Shown here in pieces: positions 1 through 9,618 of a stretch of DNA of 32,162 nucleotides. How positions within the stretch are numbered: position 1 is the stretch's first letter; every line of letters begins with the position of its first letter. The notes under the pieces are model-generated. The model had not been told where the DNA came from. It ran no database searches and was given only the letters and a program-made list of their open reading frames with translations. The DNA comes from Candidatus Eiseniibacteriota bacterium (lineage in GTDB: Bacteria > Eisenbacteria > RBG-16-71-46). The stretch lies in contig JACRPT010000007.1 of NCBI GenBank assembly GCA_016223045.1, positions 1 through 32,162 on the forward strand, written 5' to 3'. A program made the translations under genes and the position numbers.

Positions 1-40
1 CCCGCTTGCGCTTGCGTACCCGACGAATGACACTGCCCAT
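1..40 (-). CDS. bS22-like / AURKAIP1-COX24 domain small basic protein, 5' portion only (runs off the window)
   Basis: Minus strand from 40 reads MGSVIRRVRKRKR..., preceded by AAAGGAG. This matches the conserved start MGSVI(K/R)KRRKRM of the AURKAIP1/COX24 (bS22) family. Not in the ORF track because it is truncated. Confidence 0.65.
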   Translation of the reverse strand, partial: MGSVIRRVRKRKR

Positions 41-120
41 CGACGGCTCCTTTCCGCTGTGCGTGTTCGACGTCTCGCAACGCCATCACAACACAGAGGT
101 TGGAGCCGCTTCAATTTCCA

Positions 121-192
121 ACTAAGAATCGCACACCTTCCGGTGATAGCTGCTCCGAGGAGAGCGAGGATCGCGACGCGGGGCGTGCTCAT
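121..192 (-). pseudogene. Signal-peptide-like N-terminus (MSTPRVAILALLGAAITG...), probable remnant of a third tandem member
   Basis: ATG at 192 overlaps the upstream stop (ATGA). A hydrophobic leader is followed by sequence with no resemblance to the family. Confidence 0.3.
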
Positions 193-1205
193 GGTGTGGC
201 CTCCGTAGTCCAACGCGTCACTTCAAGGCCGCGGGTCGTCAGACGAAACTGGTAGACGTCGCCGCTCGCTGAGACTTGGAAGGCTCCCTTACCCTCTACG
301 AGGGCCTGGGTGGGACGGGCAGGAACGGTGCCTGAGGCAAGGAGCCGACCGCTGGGATCGTAGCGCTGCAAGATATCGACTCCCGACTCTCGGCCCGGCG
401 CGCGAAGATAGATGTTGTCCTGTGAGTCCGTACCGAGAAAAGCACCGGGCGTCTCGATCCTGGGTGCCTGGCTGCTCGGTCCGATGGCAGTGGCGCTGCC
501 GCTGGTGCGAACTACCAACCCACGGCGGAGTAGGGCACCCGGGGCAAGCCTCGTCCTCGCGGCTGCCCGCAGTGGTCCGCGCCGATCACCGACGACGATC
601 GCCGGACTCTTCCGTCGATCGAGGCCGTAGACCTCCACCTGCCCCCCGCTGTTGACGCCGATTCGTGTCGTTCCGCCCGCCGGGACTCGCTTTCCTCCGA
701 TCTCAGTCCAGCCAATGTCGCTATCGTCGAGTGATTCGGCCTCCTGCCACGTCGTATCTGATGGCCGGCGGTAATAGACCCTGTACCGGTTCTGGTGGGT
801 GGTGCGATCGGCCAGCAGGTAGATGGTGCCGTCCTCACCCACCGTGCCGTCGGTGGGCTGGTCATTCTGTGCTTGGAGCGGCGGCCCCGGAACGACCCTG
901 ATCCGCCCGGCGCCCGAAGCAGGCAAGGCCTTTAGGTTGTTGTGAGCGAAATCGATGAAATAGACCGTGCCATCAGGGCCGAGGAATGGAGCGCCGCCGC
1001 AGATATCGCCACAGTCGTCGCAACCGACATCGGAGATGCGGTCCGGTCCGCTCCCAACCAGAATGCGCGCAACCGGGACTTCGCGGAGAACTCTCGGCGG
1101 TGATGCGCCACTTGGTGGCGCGAAGCTTCTTGGAGCGACAAGAACCAGAGAGAGAGAAAGGAGCGACATCGAGATAGAAAGCGCATAGATTCTTTCAGCG
1201 CGCAT
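189..1205 (-). CDS. Secreted hypothetical protein, beta-propeller-like
   Basis: 338-aa ORF with signal peptide; internal motifs GPDGTVYFID, GEDGTIYLLA, DSQDNIYLRA and SASGDVYQF resemble 6-bladed propeller blade strands. Confidence 0.7.
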   Translation of the reverse strand: MRAERIYALSISMSLLSLSLVLVAPRSFAPPSGASPPRVLREVPVARILVGSGPDRISDVGCDDCGDICGGAPFLGPDGTVYFIDFAHNNLKALPASGAGRIRVVPGPPLQAQNDQPTDGTVGEDGTIYLLADRTTHQNRYRVYYRRPSDTTWQEAESLDDSDIGWTEIGGKRVPAGGTTRIGVNSGGQVEVYGLDRRKSPAIVVGDRRGPLRAAARTRLAPGALLRRGLVVRTSGSATAIGPSSQAPRIETPGAFLGTDSQDNIYLRAPGRESGVDILQRYDPSGRLLASGTVPARPTQALVEGKGAFQVSASGDVYQFRLTTRGLEVTRWTTEATP

Positions 1206-1533
1206 GAAGAGCTCCCTGGCTGGAGAGGGCGGAATCGCGCTCGGGACGGAGCCGTCCTGTTTCGGCTGGCCTGGAGGCTTCAGGAGCGATTACCCACTGC
1301 GGGGTGGGCAACGATGCATCTGGACCAGCGTTGGGGAGCAGGTCATCGCCGCAGTCTTCACACTCGATGGCGGAGATCTCGTTCGGGCTCGTGCCCACTG
1401 GGATCGAGGCCAGCTCTTGCGGGTGGAACCTCGGGACCTCGGGGGTGACAGCGCTCGTCGCGTCCCACATCGCAAGGTCGGCTGCTAGGACAAGCGCGAG
1501 GATGACGGCAGCCCGTCTCCTGACCCTGCTCAA
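1195..1533 (-). pseudogene. Truncated tandem paralog of the 189..1205 gene
   Basis: From a TTG at 1533: signal peptide then PVGTSPNEISAIECEDCGDDLLPNAGPDAS, alignable to LVGSGPDRISDVGCDDCGDICGGAPFLGPDGT of the neighbour; then unrelated sequence and a stop. Confidence 0.55.
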
Positions 1534-1681
1534 GGCGTGCAAGCGTGGAGGGCCGTGGCCATGTCCTGACGCGTTCGCGAGGATTGCACCGGGGCGTGCC
1601 AGCGCTCTCTCCCCCGCTCTCTGCGCAGTGATGGTGTTCGGAGGGACACTCGCAATGGATGTGTGCGCGCCCAACCGCCGC

Positions 1682-1700
1682 GTTCCCGTGGGACGGGAAC
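1682..1700. repeat. Perfect inverted repeat GTTCCCGT-GGG-ACGGGAAC
   Basis: 8-bp arms, 3-nt loop, read directly. Confidence 0.6.
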
Positions 1701-1731
1701 AGAAGCCCACATCTTGCTGAAGAGAATCGCG

Positions 1732-1748
1732 GGCCTGCATAGCAGGCC
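1732..1748. repeat. Perfect inverted repeat GGCCTGC-ATA-GCAGGCC
   Basis: 7-bp arms, 3-nt loop, read directly. Confidence 0.6.
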
Positions 1749-2056
1749 GAGACGGCGAGCTCAGTCTCACGTTGACTGTGCCTCCTGTTCGGCGGCTGTG
1801 GACCGCTCTCAGGATGTTGCCGTTGGGGAAGTTGAGGAGATGAACGCACGACGATAAAGCCGTGTCAAGAGAAGACAAGTAGTATCCAGTTGTTCGTGGA
1901 CGCGGCGAACGGGCTGCTGCAGCGGTGGATGTTCGGGAGGTGTGGGCGGCGGGTCCGCAAGGTGTCGCGGTACGTCCGAGGAGCACCGCCGCCGTGACGG
2001 TGGAAGCGGGGCACCCGCTCGAAGAGCTGGTCCGGCATACAGCGAGCGCCGCCCGC

Positions 2057-2824
2057 CTACCTCCGCTCCGCCTCCACCGCCGCGCGCAGCCTCTCCGCCC
2101 ACGCGCTGCCGGGCTCGCGCGCCGCGAACTCATCCGCCATCCGCCGTGCCTCGTCGCGGCGCCCGACGTGCGCCAACAGCAGCGCGCGGTCGTAGAGCGC
2201 CGCGTCGCACACCGCGTCCTCGGGTCGCACCGCCGCCAACTGGGCGATGGCCTCGAGCCGCAGGCCGCGCTGCCGCAGCGGGTCGGGCTCCGCCGCTGCC
2301 GCGAGCGCCAGCGTCACCCCCAGCCCGAGGTGCGCCTCGGGGCTGTGGACCCCGCGCTCGATGACGCCGCGGTAGCCGCGCTCGGCGCTGGCGTAGCGGC
2401 GACGCGCGAGATCGAGGTGGGCGAGCGCCACGGCGAGGCGGCCGTCGCGGCGGTGACGCTCGCGGGCGCGCGCGAGCAGCGCGGCGGCCCGGTCGGCGAG
2501 CGCGGCAGCGGCGGCGGGGTCGGACACGGCGGCGGGTTCGCCGGTGAGCGCGGAGCGGAAGCGCAGCTCGCCGGTCATGAACCCGAGCCGGCCGGCGACC
2601 AGCGCGCGTGCGGCCGCGACGTCCGGGTCTTCGGGCAGGCCGGTGAGCGGCCGGGGCGGCGCGAGCAGCGAGAGGCCGGCGACCACGGCGAGCGACAGCA
2701 TCAGGCCGAGGAACGCCAGCACCGGCAGCGCGCGCCACTTCAGGCGGCGCTCGATCTCGGCGACCGGCGGGACGGAAGAGGAGACGGGTTCGGGCACGGG
2801 CACCTCGCAAGTCGGGGCGGGCAT
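2057..2824 (-). CDS. Membrane-anchored TPR-type protein
   Basis: Start chosen at MPAPTCEVPV; one TM (LPVLAFLGLMLSLAVVAGLSLL); helical repeats typical of TPR (YASAERGYRGVIERGVHSPEAHLGLG). Confidence 0.7.
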   Translation of the reverse strand: MPAPTCEVPVPEPVSSSVPPVAEIERRLKWRALPVLAFLGLMLSLAVVAGLSLLAPPRPLTGLPEDPDVAAARALVAGRLGFMTGELRFRSALTGEPAAVSDPAAAAALADRAAALLARARERHRRDGRLAVALAHLDLARRRYASAERGYRGVIERGVHSPEAHLGLGVTLALAAAAEPDPLRQRGLRLEAIAQLAAVRPEDAVCDAALYDRALLLAHVGRRDEARRMADEFAAREPGSAWAERLRAAVEAERR

Positions 2825-3080
2825 CGTAGAGGGCGCTCGCGGCCGCTTCAACAACCTCCGCCAGACACCCCGGGTCGCACAACCCCACACCCCAAACCCG
2901 AGTCGCGCTACCCAACTCATTGCCCGCCTGCGGGCTTCCTGATAGGTTGGCGCCCGCGCCGAATCCAACGGACCCACCCGATCCACCCTGCGCGTGGGTA
3001 CCCGGTGGGTGCACCAGCGGGGGCCGCGCCGAGAGCTTCGACCCACGCTACGTCAGCCAGGGCCAGGAGCGTTCCTTCGC

Positions 3081-4322
3081 ATGGCCGTCGTCCGGTTCCT
3101 TCAGGTCTCCGATCTCCACCTCGGCCGCCCCTTCGGCAGCCTGCCGGCCGAGCGTCGCTCCGACCGCCGCCGCGACCAGCGCCGCGCGCTCGAGTTGGCG
3201 GTGCGGCTCGCGATGGAGCGCGGCGTCCACGCCATCCTGCTGCCCGGCGACCTGTTCGACATGGAGTGGGTGGACGCGGACACGCTCGCCTTCGCGGTCG
3301 AGGCCTTCAAGGTGAGCGGCTGCCCGCCGGTGTTCGTGGCGCCGGGCAACCACGACCCGTACTCCGACGCGAGTCCGACCTGGAGCCCGAGCCTGATGCG
3401 CGCGCGCGGCTGCCCGTGGCCGGAGCACGTCCACGTGTTCACCACCGTGGAGTGGAGCGCGCGGCCGCTGCCGGGCATGGAGTCGGTGCGCATCTGGGGG
3501 CGCTGCGCGATCGCGGGCGTGGCCTCGGCCGAGCGCCCGCTCGGGCCCGAAGCCGTCTCGCACGTCGAGCGCGCGCGGGGCACCCGTCCGCAGGACGGGT
3601 CCGCGGGCGCGGACGTCGCGGTGTTCCACGGCTCGCGCGAGGGCTTCCTGCCGCCGGGGCAGAAGAGCTGGGCGCCGTTCTCGGACGACGAGGCCTGGCG
3701 CTCGCCGTTCGACTACCTCGCGGTCGGCCACATCCACACCGCGCAGCGCCTGCAGGGCGACGGCGCGGTGCGCCTCGCCTACGCGGGCGCGGCGATCGGG
3801 CTCGACTTCGGCGAGCTGGGCACGCACGGGTGCTGCGAGGTCCGTCTCGCGGTGGGCGAGGGGCGCCCGGGCGCGGAGCTGGAGTTCATCGAGCTCGACC
3901 GGCGCCAGGTCTTCGACATCGCCGCCGACGTCACCGGTTGCGGCTCCGCCGAACAGGTGGACCGCCGCATCGCCAAGGCGCTCGACCAGGTCGGGGCGAG
4001 CGAGCAGGACCTGGCCACGGTGCGGCTCGCGGGCCGACTCGGGCGCGGCGTGCGCTACGCCGGGCCTGGGCCGGAGCTCAGGCCCCGCGCCTTCCACCTG
4101 CGCGTGGACACGCGCGGCCTGCGTCCCGACTACGACCTGGACGCCCTGCGCGCGGGCGACGGCGGCAGCACCGAGGAGCGCTTCGCGCGCGCGCTGCTCG
4201 CGCAGCTCGACGCCGAGCAGGATCCCGCGCGCCGCGCCGGGATCGAGGCCGCCCTGTACTACGGGCTCGACGCGTTCCGGCTCCACGAGGTGACGCCCGC
4301 CTACGAGGAGCTGGGCGGATGA
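3081..4322 (+). CDS. DNA repair exonuclease, SbcD/YhaO-like calcineurin-type phosphoesterase
   Basis: Motifs FLQVSDLHLG, LLPGDLFD, VAPGNHDP, VFHGSREG, VGHIHTAQ. Confidence 0.9.
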   Translation: MAVVRFLQVSDLHLGRPFGSLPAERRSDRRRDQRRALELAVRLAMERGVHAILLPGDLFDMEWVDADTLAFAVEAFKVSGCPPVFVAPGNHDPYSDASPTWSPSLMRARGCPWPEHVHVFTTVEWSARPLPGMESVRIWGRCAIAGVASAERPLGPEAVSHVERARGTRPQDGSAGADVAVFHGSREGFLPPGQKSWAPFSDDEAWRSPFDYLAVGHIHTAQRLQGDGAVRLAYAGAAIGLDFGELGTHGCCEVRLAVGEGRPGAELEFIELDRRQVFDIAADVTGCGSAEQVDRRIAKALDQVGASEQDLATVRLAGRLGRGVRYAGPGPELRPRAFHLRVDTRGLRPDYDLDALRAGDGGSTEERFARALLAQLDAEQDPARRAGIEAALYYGLDAFRLHEVTPAYEELGG

Positions 4323-7213
4323 AGCTCCTCCGGCTCAAGGCCGACGGCTTCGGTCCGCTGCGGGGCGAGTACCCGTTCGACCCCGACAAGGTGACGCTGG
4401 TCGTGGACCGCAACGAGACCGGCAAGTCGAGCCTGCTCTCGGCGGTCGGCGCGGCGCTCTACGGGCTCGAAGGCGACAAGCGCAGCCACCGCGTGCTCAC
4501 GCCGCTCGAGCGCTGGCGCCCGTGGGACGGCGGCAGCTACCGGGTCGAGCTGGAGTTCGAGAACGACGGCGAGCGCTTCACCGTGCGCCGCGACTTCGAG
4601 CGCGGCACCGTCGAGGTCTGGAATGCGCGCGGCCAGGAGGTCACGCCCGAGTTCCGCGAGGGCAAGGACGACTTCCCGGTGGGGAAGAAGCTGTTCGGGC
4701 TCGACGTCGCCGAGTTCGAGAAGTGCGCGCTGGTGCGCCAGCACGAGCTGGACCTGGTGGTGCCGGCCGACGAGAAGGCGCGCCGCGCCACCACGCTCCA
4801 TGCGCGGCTCGAGAACGCGGCCGACACGCGCGGCGGCGACACCAACGCGGCCGAGGCGCTCCAGGTGCTCGAGGGTGCGGCGCGCAAGTACACCTGCGCC
4901 GAGCTGGAGTTCACCGGTACGGTCGAGACCGCGATCCAGCGCCTCGACCTGAAGCTCGGCACGCTCGGCACCGAGCTGAACACGCTCGAGCACGACCTGG
5001 CGCAGGCGTCCGGCCCGCTCGCCGAGCTGGCGCGGCTCGCCGACGAGGAGCAGGTCTCGCGCACGGCGCTGGACCGGCTGGAGGCCGAGCGCCGCGCCGG
5101 CGCGGCCGCCGAACTCAAGCGCGCGCTCGCCGAGATCGAGGAGCAGGAGCGCGCGCTCGCCCGGCTCCGCGCCGAGGCCGAGCCGCTGGCGGCGGCCGCC
5201 CACCTGCCGGCGAACGCCGAGGCCGACCTGCGCGAGACCATCGCGCGCCACGCCGAGGCCCAGCGCAACCTCGAGACGCTCGAGGCGCGGCGCCGCGAGG
5301 AGCAGGAGCGCGAGCGGCGCGAGCTCGAGACGGCGGTCGAGAGCCTCAAGGCCTACGCCGGCTGCGGGCCCGAGGACGCGGACCGGCTGGTGGCGCTGGC
5401 CGCCGAGGTCCGGCGCGTCGCCGAGGAGGAAGGACGCCTGCGCGGCGCGATGGGCGGACTCCGGGAGACGCTCACGGCGAAGGGCTACGAGCCGGCGCGC
5501 ATCGAGGCGCTCACCGGGCGCTTCGATGCGCTCGACGAGGCGCAGCAGAAGCTGCTCGCCGGCCAGGCGCAGCTCGCGCTCGCCTATCAGACCGACGTGG
5601 CGCGGCTCGAGGCGGCGCGCACCGCGCATTCGGAGACGCTGCGCGAGATCGACGCGGCGCGCAGCGCGCGCCGGCTGCCCGGGCTGATCGTGGCCGCGCT
5701 CGGCGCGGGTGCGGCGGTGGCGGGCGGCACGGCGCTGGTGATCCAGGCCGAACCGCGCGTGTGGGCGCCGCTGCTGGCGGGTGGCGGCGTGCTGCTCGCC
5801 ACCGGGCTCGCGCTGCTGGCGGGTGGATCGGGCGCGCGAAGCGAGGAGCGCGAGACCGCGCTGCGCGGGCTCACCGACGCGCAGCGGCAGCTCAACCAGC
5901 TCAAGACCCGCCGCGCCGAGAGCGAGGTGGGGCTCGCCGAGCTGGCGCGCGCGCTCGGCTACCGCGACGGGGTCGAGCTGATGCGCGACCGGAACGAGCA
6001 CCAGCGGCTGATGGAGGAGAGCGGACCGGTGCTGCGCGCGCAGGAGCAGCTCTCCGGCCTCGAGGGCCGGCGCCGCGCCGCCTTCGCCGACGTGCGCGCC
6101 GTGCTCGACCGCGCCGGCGGCGGCCCGCCGGACCCCGCGCACCTCGAGCGCGTGGCCGCCGGCATCCGCCACTTGACCGCGGTGCGCCAGCGCCTCGGCG
6201 AGCTCGACCGGAGCTGGTCGTGGATCGACGACGAGAAGCGCGTCGCCGAGGCCGCGGTCACCGGGCTGCACGAGCGCGCGGTGCGCATCCTGCAGTCGGC
6301 CGGGCTCGCCTACGACCCCGAAAAGCCGTGGGCCGAGCAGGTGCAGGAGCTGGCGGAGCGCGCGCAGGGCCGGGCGCGCTGGCAGCTGCTCACCGACGAG
6401 CTGATCCCGCAGGCCGAACGGCGGCTGCCGCCCGCGCCCGCGATCGCCGACCTGCGCCGCCAACTGGCCGCGATCGAGGCCGAGGCGGGCGGCGCGCTGC
6501 CCGAGCCGCCGGCCGGCCCGCGCCCGGGGTTCGACATCGAGCGGGACGCGAAGCGCCATCGCGAGCTGCTCGAGCTGATCCAGCGCCGGCGCGCGGACCT
6601 GAGGGTCGAGGTCGAGGACGTGGTGAAGCGCGCGAACGCGGCGCGGCCGGAGCTGCTCGCGCAGCAGGAGCGCATCGAGCGCGCGCTCGAGCGGGCCCGG
6701 CGCTTCAAGCGCGCGGTCGAGCTGGCGTGCACCAGCATCCAGGGCGTGGCGCTCGAGACCCACCGGCGCTGGGCGGAGTTCCTGAACCGGCGCGTGACCC
6801 AGCTGCTCGAGACCGTGGGCACGCAGGTCGAGGACCTGCGCTTCGGCGAGGACCTCGACTTCTCGGTGAAGCTCTGGAACGGGCAGCAGATCGCGCGCGG
6901 CAAGGCGGTGCTCCAGCTCTCGGCCGGCGCGCGCGACCAGCTGTGGCTGGCGATCCGGCTGGCGATCAGCGAATACCTGTCGCGCCCCGGCTGCCCGCTG
7001 CCGCTGCTCATGGACGACGTGTTCGCGACCAGCGACGACGAGCGCGCGCGCGCCGGCATGAGGCTCCTGATCGAGTACTTCGCGCGCCAGCACCAGGTGA
7101 TCCTCGCGACCTGCCACCGCCACCGTCACGAGAAGCTGGCCGCGCTCGACCCCGAGCTGTGGGCCGCGCAGGTGCACTGGCTCGACGCCCGCGCGGCGAG
7201 CCTGTCGCGGTAG
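4319..7213 (+). CDS. SbcC/YhaN-like AAA ATPase with coiled coils and a central TM hairpin
   Basis: Overlaps the upstream stop (ATGA, 4319-4322). Walker A DRNETGKSSL, signature LSAGARDQLWLAIRLAI, Walker B PLLMDDVFATSD, long coiled coil. Confidence 0.9.
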   Translation: MKLLRLKADGFGPLRGEYPFDPDKVTLVVDRNETGKSSLLSAVGAALYGLEGDKRSHRVLTPLERWRPWDGGSYRVELEFENDGERFTVRRDFERGTVEVWNARGQEVTPEFREGKDDFPVGKKLFGLDVAEFEKCALVRQHELDLVVPADEKARRATTLHARLENAADTRGGDTNAAEALQVLEGAARKYTCAELEFTGTVETAIQRLDLKLGTLGTELNTLEHDLAQASGPLAELARLADEEQVSRTALDRLEAERRAGAAAELKRALAEIEEQERALARLRAEAEPLAAAAHLPANAEADLRETIARHAEAQRNLETLEARRREEQERERRELETAVESLKAYAGCGPEDADRLVALAAEVRRVAEEEGRLRGAMGGLRETLTAKGYEPARIEALTGRFDALDEAQQKLLAGQAQLALAYQTDVARLEAARTAHSETLREIDAARSARRLPGLIVAALGAGAAVAGGTALVIQAEPRVWAPLLAGGGVLLATGLALLAGGSGARSEERETALRGLTDAQRQLNQLKTRRAESEVGLAELARALGYRDGVELMRDRNEHQRLMEESGPVLRAQEQLSGLEGRRRAAFADVRAVLDRAGGGPPDPAHLERVAAGIRHLTAVRQRLGELDRSWSWIDDEKRVAEAAVTGLHERAVRILQSAGLAYDPEKPWAEQVQELAERAQGRARWQLLTDELIPQAERRLPPAPAIADLRRQLAAIEAEAGGALPEPPAGPRPGFDIERDAKRHRELLELIQRRRADLRVEVEDVVKRANAARPELLAQQERIERALERARRFKRAVELACTSIQGVALETHRRWAEFLNRRVTQLLETVGTQVEDLRFGEDLDFSVKLWNGQQIARGKAVLQLSAGARDQLWLAIRLAISEYLSRPGCPLPLLMDDVFATSDDERARAGMRLLIEYFARQHQVILATCHRHRHEKLAALDPELWAAQVHWLDARAASLSR

Positions 7214-7254
7214 CACCGTCCCCGGGCCGCTCCCGTCACGACCAGGAGGATACG

Positions 7255-9459
7255 ATGCGCTCCATTCCCCGACTGCTGTGGTCCCTCGCGCCCGCGTCCC
7301 TGATCCTGGCGCTCGCCCTGCCGCCCGCGCCGCCTGCTCGCGCCGCTGAACCGGCCGCGCCCGCGCGCATCACCGGCTTCCGCGCGGCGGAGGTCGAGGC
7401 GGAGCGCGCGCGCGAGGCGGCGGCGTGCGCGGTGCCGAAGGCCGATTCGCTCCGCCGCCACCTCAGGATCCTCACCGCCGAGCCGCACGTCGCGGGCACG
7501 CCGGCCGACCGCGCCACCGCCGAGTACGTGCGCGACCGGCTGGCGGCGTGGGGCTGGGAGGCGAAGATCGAGGCCATCCCGGTGTGGCTCAACTACCCGA
7601 AGCTCTCGCGCCTCGAGCTGGTCGAGCCGACGCGCGAGCCGCTCGCGGTGCGCGAGCGCGGCGTGGCGTGGGACAAGGACGCCTACGACGGACGCGCGTT
7701 CGACGCGTTCCACGGCTACGGCGCCGCCGGCGACGTCACCGCGCCGGTGGTGTACGCGAACTACGGCGACGTGGACGACCTGAAGAAGCTCGCCGAGCTC
7801 GGCATCGAGGTGAAGGGCCGGATCGTGCTGGTGCGCTACGGCAAGATCTTCCGCGGGCTCAAGGTCAGGAACGCCGAGCGCGCGGGGGCGGCGGGGGTGG
7901 TCATCTACAGCGACCCGCTCGACGACGGCTACGACAGGGCCGATCCGTACCCGCGCGGCCAGGCGCGCCCCGAGGACGCGATCCAGCGCGGCAGCGTGCA
8001 GTTCCTCTCCGAGGGTCCGGGCGACCCGACCACGCCGGGCTGGGCGTCGCGCGAGGGCGGCAGGCGGCTCGCGGGCGCGCAGGCGGCGGGCGTGCCGCGG
8101 ATCCCGTCGCTGCCGATCGCCTACGGCGAGGCGCAGAAGATCCTGCTCGCGCTCGAAGGCCCGGTGGTGCCCGCGGGCTGGCAGGGCGGGCTCGCGTTCA
8201 CCTATCACGTCGGGCCGGGCCCGGCGAAGCTCCACCTGGAGACCGCGCAGGACTACGCGGTGCGCCCGATCTGGGACGTGGTCGCGACGCTGAAGGGCCG
8301 CGAAGCGCCCGACCAGTGGGTGATCTGCGGGAACCACCGCGACGCCTGGACCTTCGGCGCGGTGGACCCCAACAGCGGCACCATCGCCATGCTCGAGATG
8401 GCGCGCGCTCTCGGCGAGCTGGCGAAGACCGGCTGGCGCCCGCGCCGCACGCTCATGCTGTGCTCGTGGGATGGCGAGGAGTACGGCCTGCTCGGCTCGA
8501 CCGAGTGGGCCGAGGCGCACGCCGACGAGCTGGGGGAGAAGGCGGTGGCCTACGTCAACGTGGATGCCGCAGTCTCGGGGAAGGAGTTCGGCGCCGGCGG
8601 CAGCCACGCGCTGCGCGACCTGCTCGCCGAATCGCTCGGCGAGGTCGCCGACCCGGGCCTGGGCGCGCCGCTCCAGAAGAGCTGGAGCGACCGCCTGTTC
8701 ACCGCGCAGCGCGCCGACTGGGCGCGCCGCAACCGCGAGCGGCGCTGGCGCGGTGAGCCCGAGCGGCCGTTCGAGCCGGACCTCTCGCCGCTCGGCAGCG
8801 GCTCCGACTACACGGCGTTCGAGGACCACCTCGGCATCCCGTCGCTCAACCTGGGGTTCGACGGGCTGCACGGCACCTACCACGCGATCTACGACGACTT
8901 CGAGTTCATGGACCGCGTGGTGGACCCCGGCTATCCGTACCACCTGGCGCTCACCCGCGTGTGGACGCGCGTGGCGCTGCGGCTCGCCGAGGCCGAGGCG
9001 CTGCCGCTGCGCTTCTCGAATACCGCGCAGTTCGTCCAGGACGAGCTGCAGGCGATCGAGGAGCGGATGGACGACGCGAACGTGGGTGTGACCGACTCGA
9101 CCAGGCTGCTGCGCGCGGACCTGCGACCCGCACGGGCTGCTGCGGCTCATCTGCGCGAGGCGGCGCGCGCGTTCGAGCAGCGCGCCGACGCCGCGCTGGC
9201 GGGCGGCGGGAGCCTCGCGACGATCAACGCCGCGCTGATGGCGGCCGAACGCGAGCTGCTGGGCGCCGGGCTGCCGGGGCGGGCGTGGTTCCGCAACGAG
9301 CTCTACGCGCCGGGGCTCAACACCGGCTACGCCGCGGTGCCGCTGCCCCGGCTCGGCCAGGCGGTGCTCGACCGGGATCCGGTCGCGCTCGCCGCGGGCG
9401 TGGCGCCGATCGCGCAGGCGCTCGAGCGCGCGGCGGCGGCGCTGGAGCAGGCGAAGTAG
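7255..9459 (+). CDS. Secreted M28 family metallopeptidase (glutamate carboxypeptidase II / transferrin-receptor-like)
   Basis: Signal peptide; CGNHRDAWTFGAVDPNSGT, SWDGEEYGLLGSTEWAE, VNVDAAVSG, GTYHAIYDDFEF; PA-domain-like insert and C-terminal dimerisation-like helices. RBS AGGAGG at 7244. Confidence 0.9.
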   Translation: MRSIPRLLWSLAPASLILALALPPAPPARAAEPAAPARITGFRAAEVEAERAREAAACAVPKADSLRRHLRILTAEPHVAGTPADRATAEYVRDRLAAWGWEAKIEAIPVWLNYPKLSRLELVEPTREPLAVRERGVAWDKDAYDGRAFDAFHGYGAAGDVTAPVVYANYGDVDDLKKLAELGIEVKGRIVLVRYGKIFRGLKVRNAERAGAAGVVIYSDPLDDGYDRADPYPRGQARPEDAIQRGSVQFLSEGPGDPTTPGWASREGGRRLAGAQAAGVPRIPSLPIAYGEAQKILLALEGPVVPAGWQGGLAFTYHVGPGPAKLHLETAQDYAVRPIWDVVATLKGREAPDQWVICGNHRDAWTFGAVDPNSGTIAMLEMARALGELAKTGWRPRRTLMLCSWDGEEYGLLGSTEWAEAHADELGEKAVAYVNVDAAVSGKEFGAGGSHALRDLLAESLGEVADPGLGAPLQKSWSDRLFTAQRADWARRNRERRWRGEPERPFEPDLSPLGSGSDYTAFEDHLGIPSLNLGFDGLHGTYHAIYDDFEFMDRVVDPGYPYHLALTRVWTRVALRLAEAEALPLRFSNTAQFVQDELQAIEERMDDANVGVTDSTRLLRADLRPARAAAAHLREAARAFEQRADAALAGGGSLATINAALMAAERELLGAGLPGRAWFRNELYAPGLNTGYAAVPLPRLGQAVLDRDPVALAAGVAPIAQALERAAAALEQAK

Positions 9460-9618
9460 GCGGCCGGGGACGCCGGCGGTTGCACGCACTCGCCGCGCGT
9501 GACCCGGGACGGAAGACCGAAGGGAGGACCGCAGCGTGGATCCCGGACGGCGGGCGAACGGGCTGCTCCGGTTCACTGCGTCCCGGTGCCCGTCCGCGGT
9601 CCGCGAGGCGGGGCACGC

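Noticed and set aside
1894-1998. Plus-strand fragment FVDAANGLLQRWMFGRCGRRVRKVSRYVRGAPPP*
   Set aside because: Looks protein-like but I cannot assign it to any family; no start or continuation; may be chance.
3081-7213. YhaO/YhaN pair as a novel defence island
   Set aside because: A widespread SbcD/SbcC-like pair; neighbours are housekeeping or secreted-protein genes with no other defence genes, so no evidence beyond a DNA repair function.
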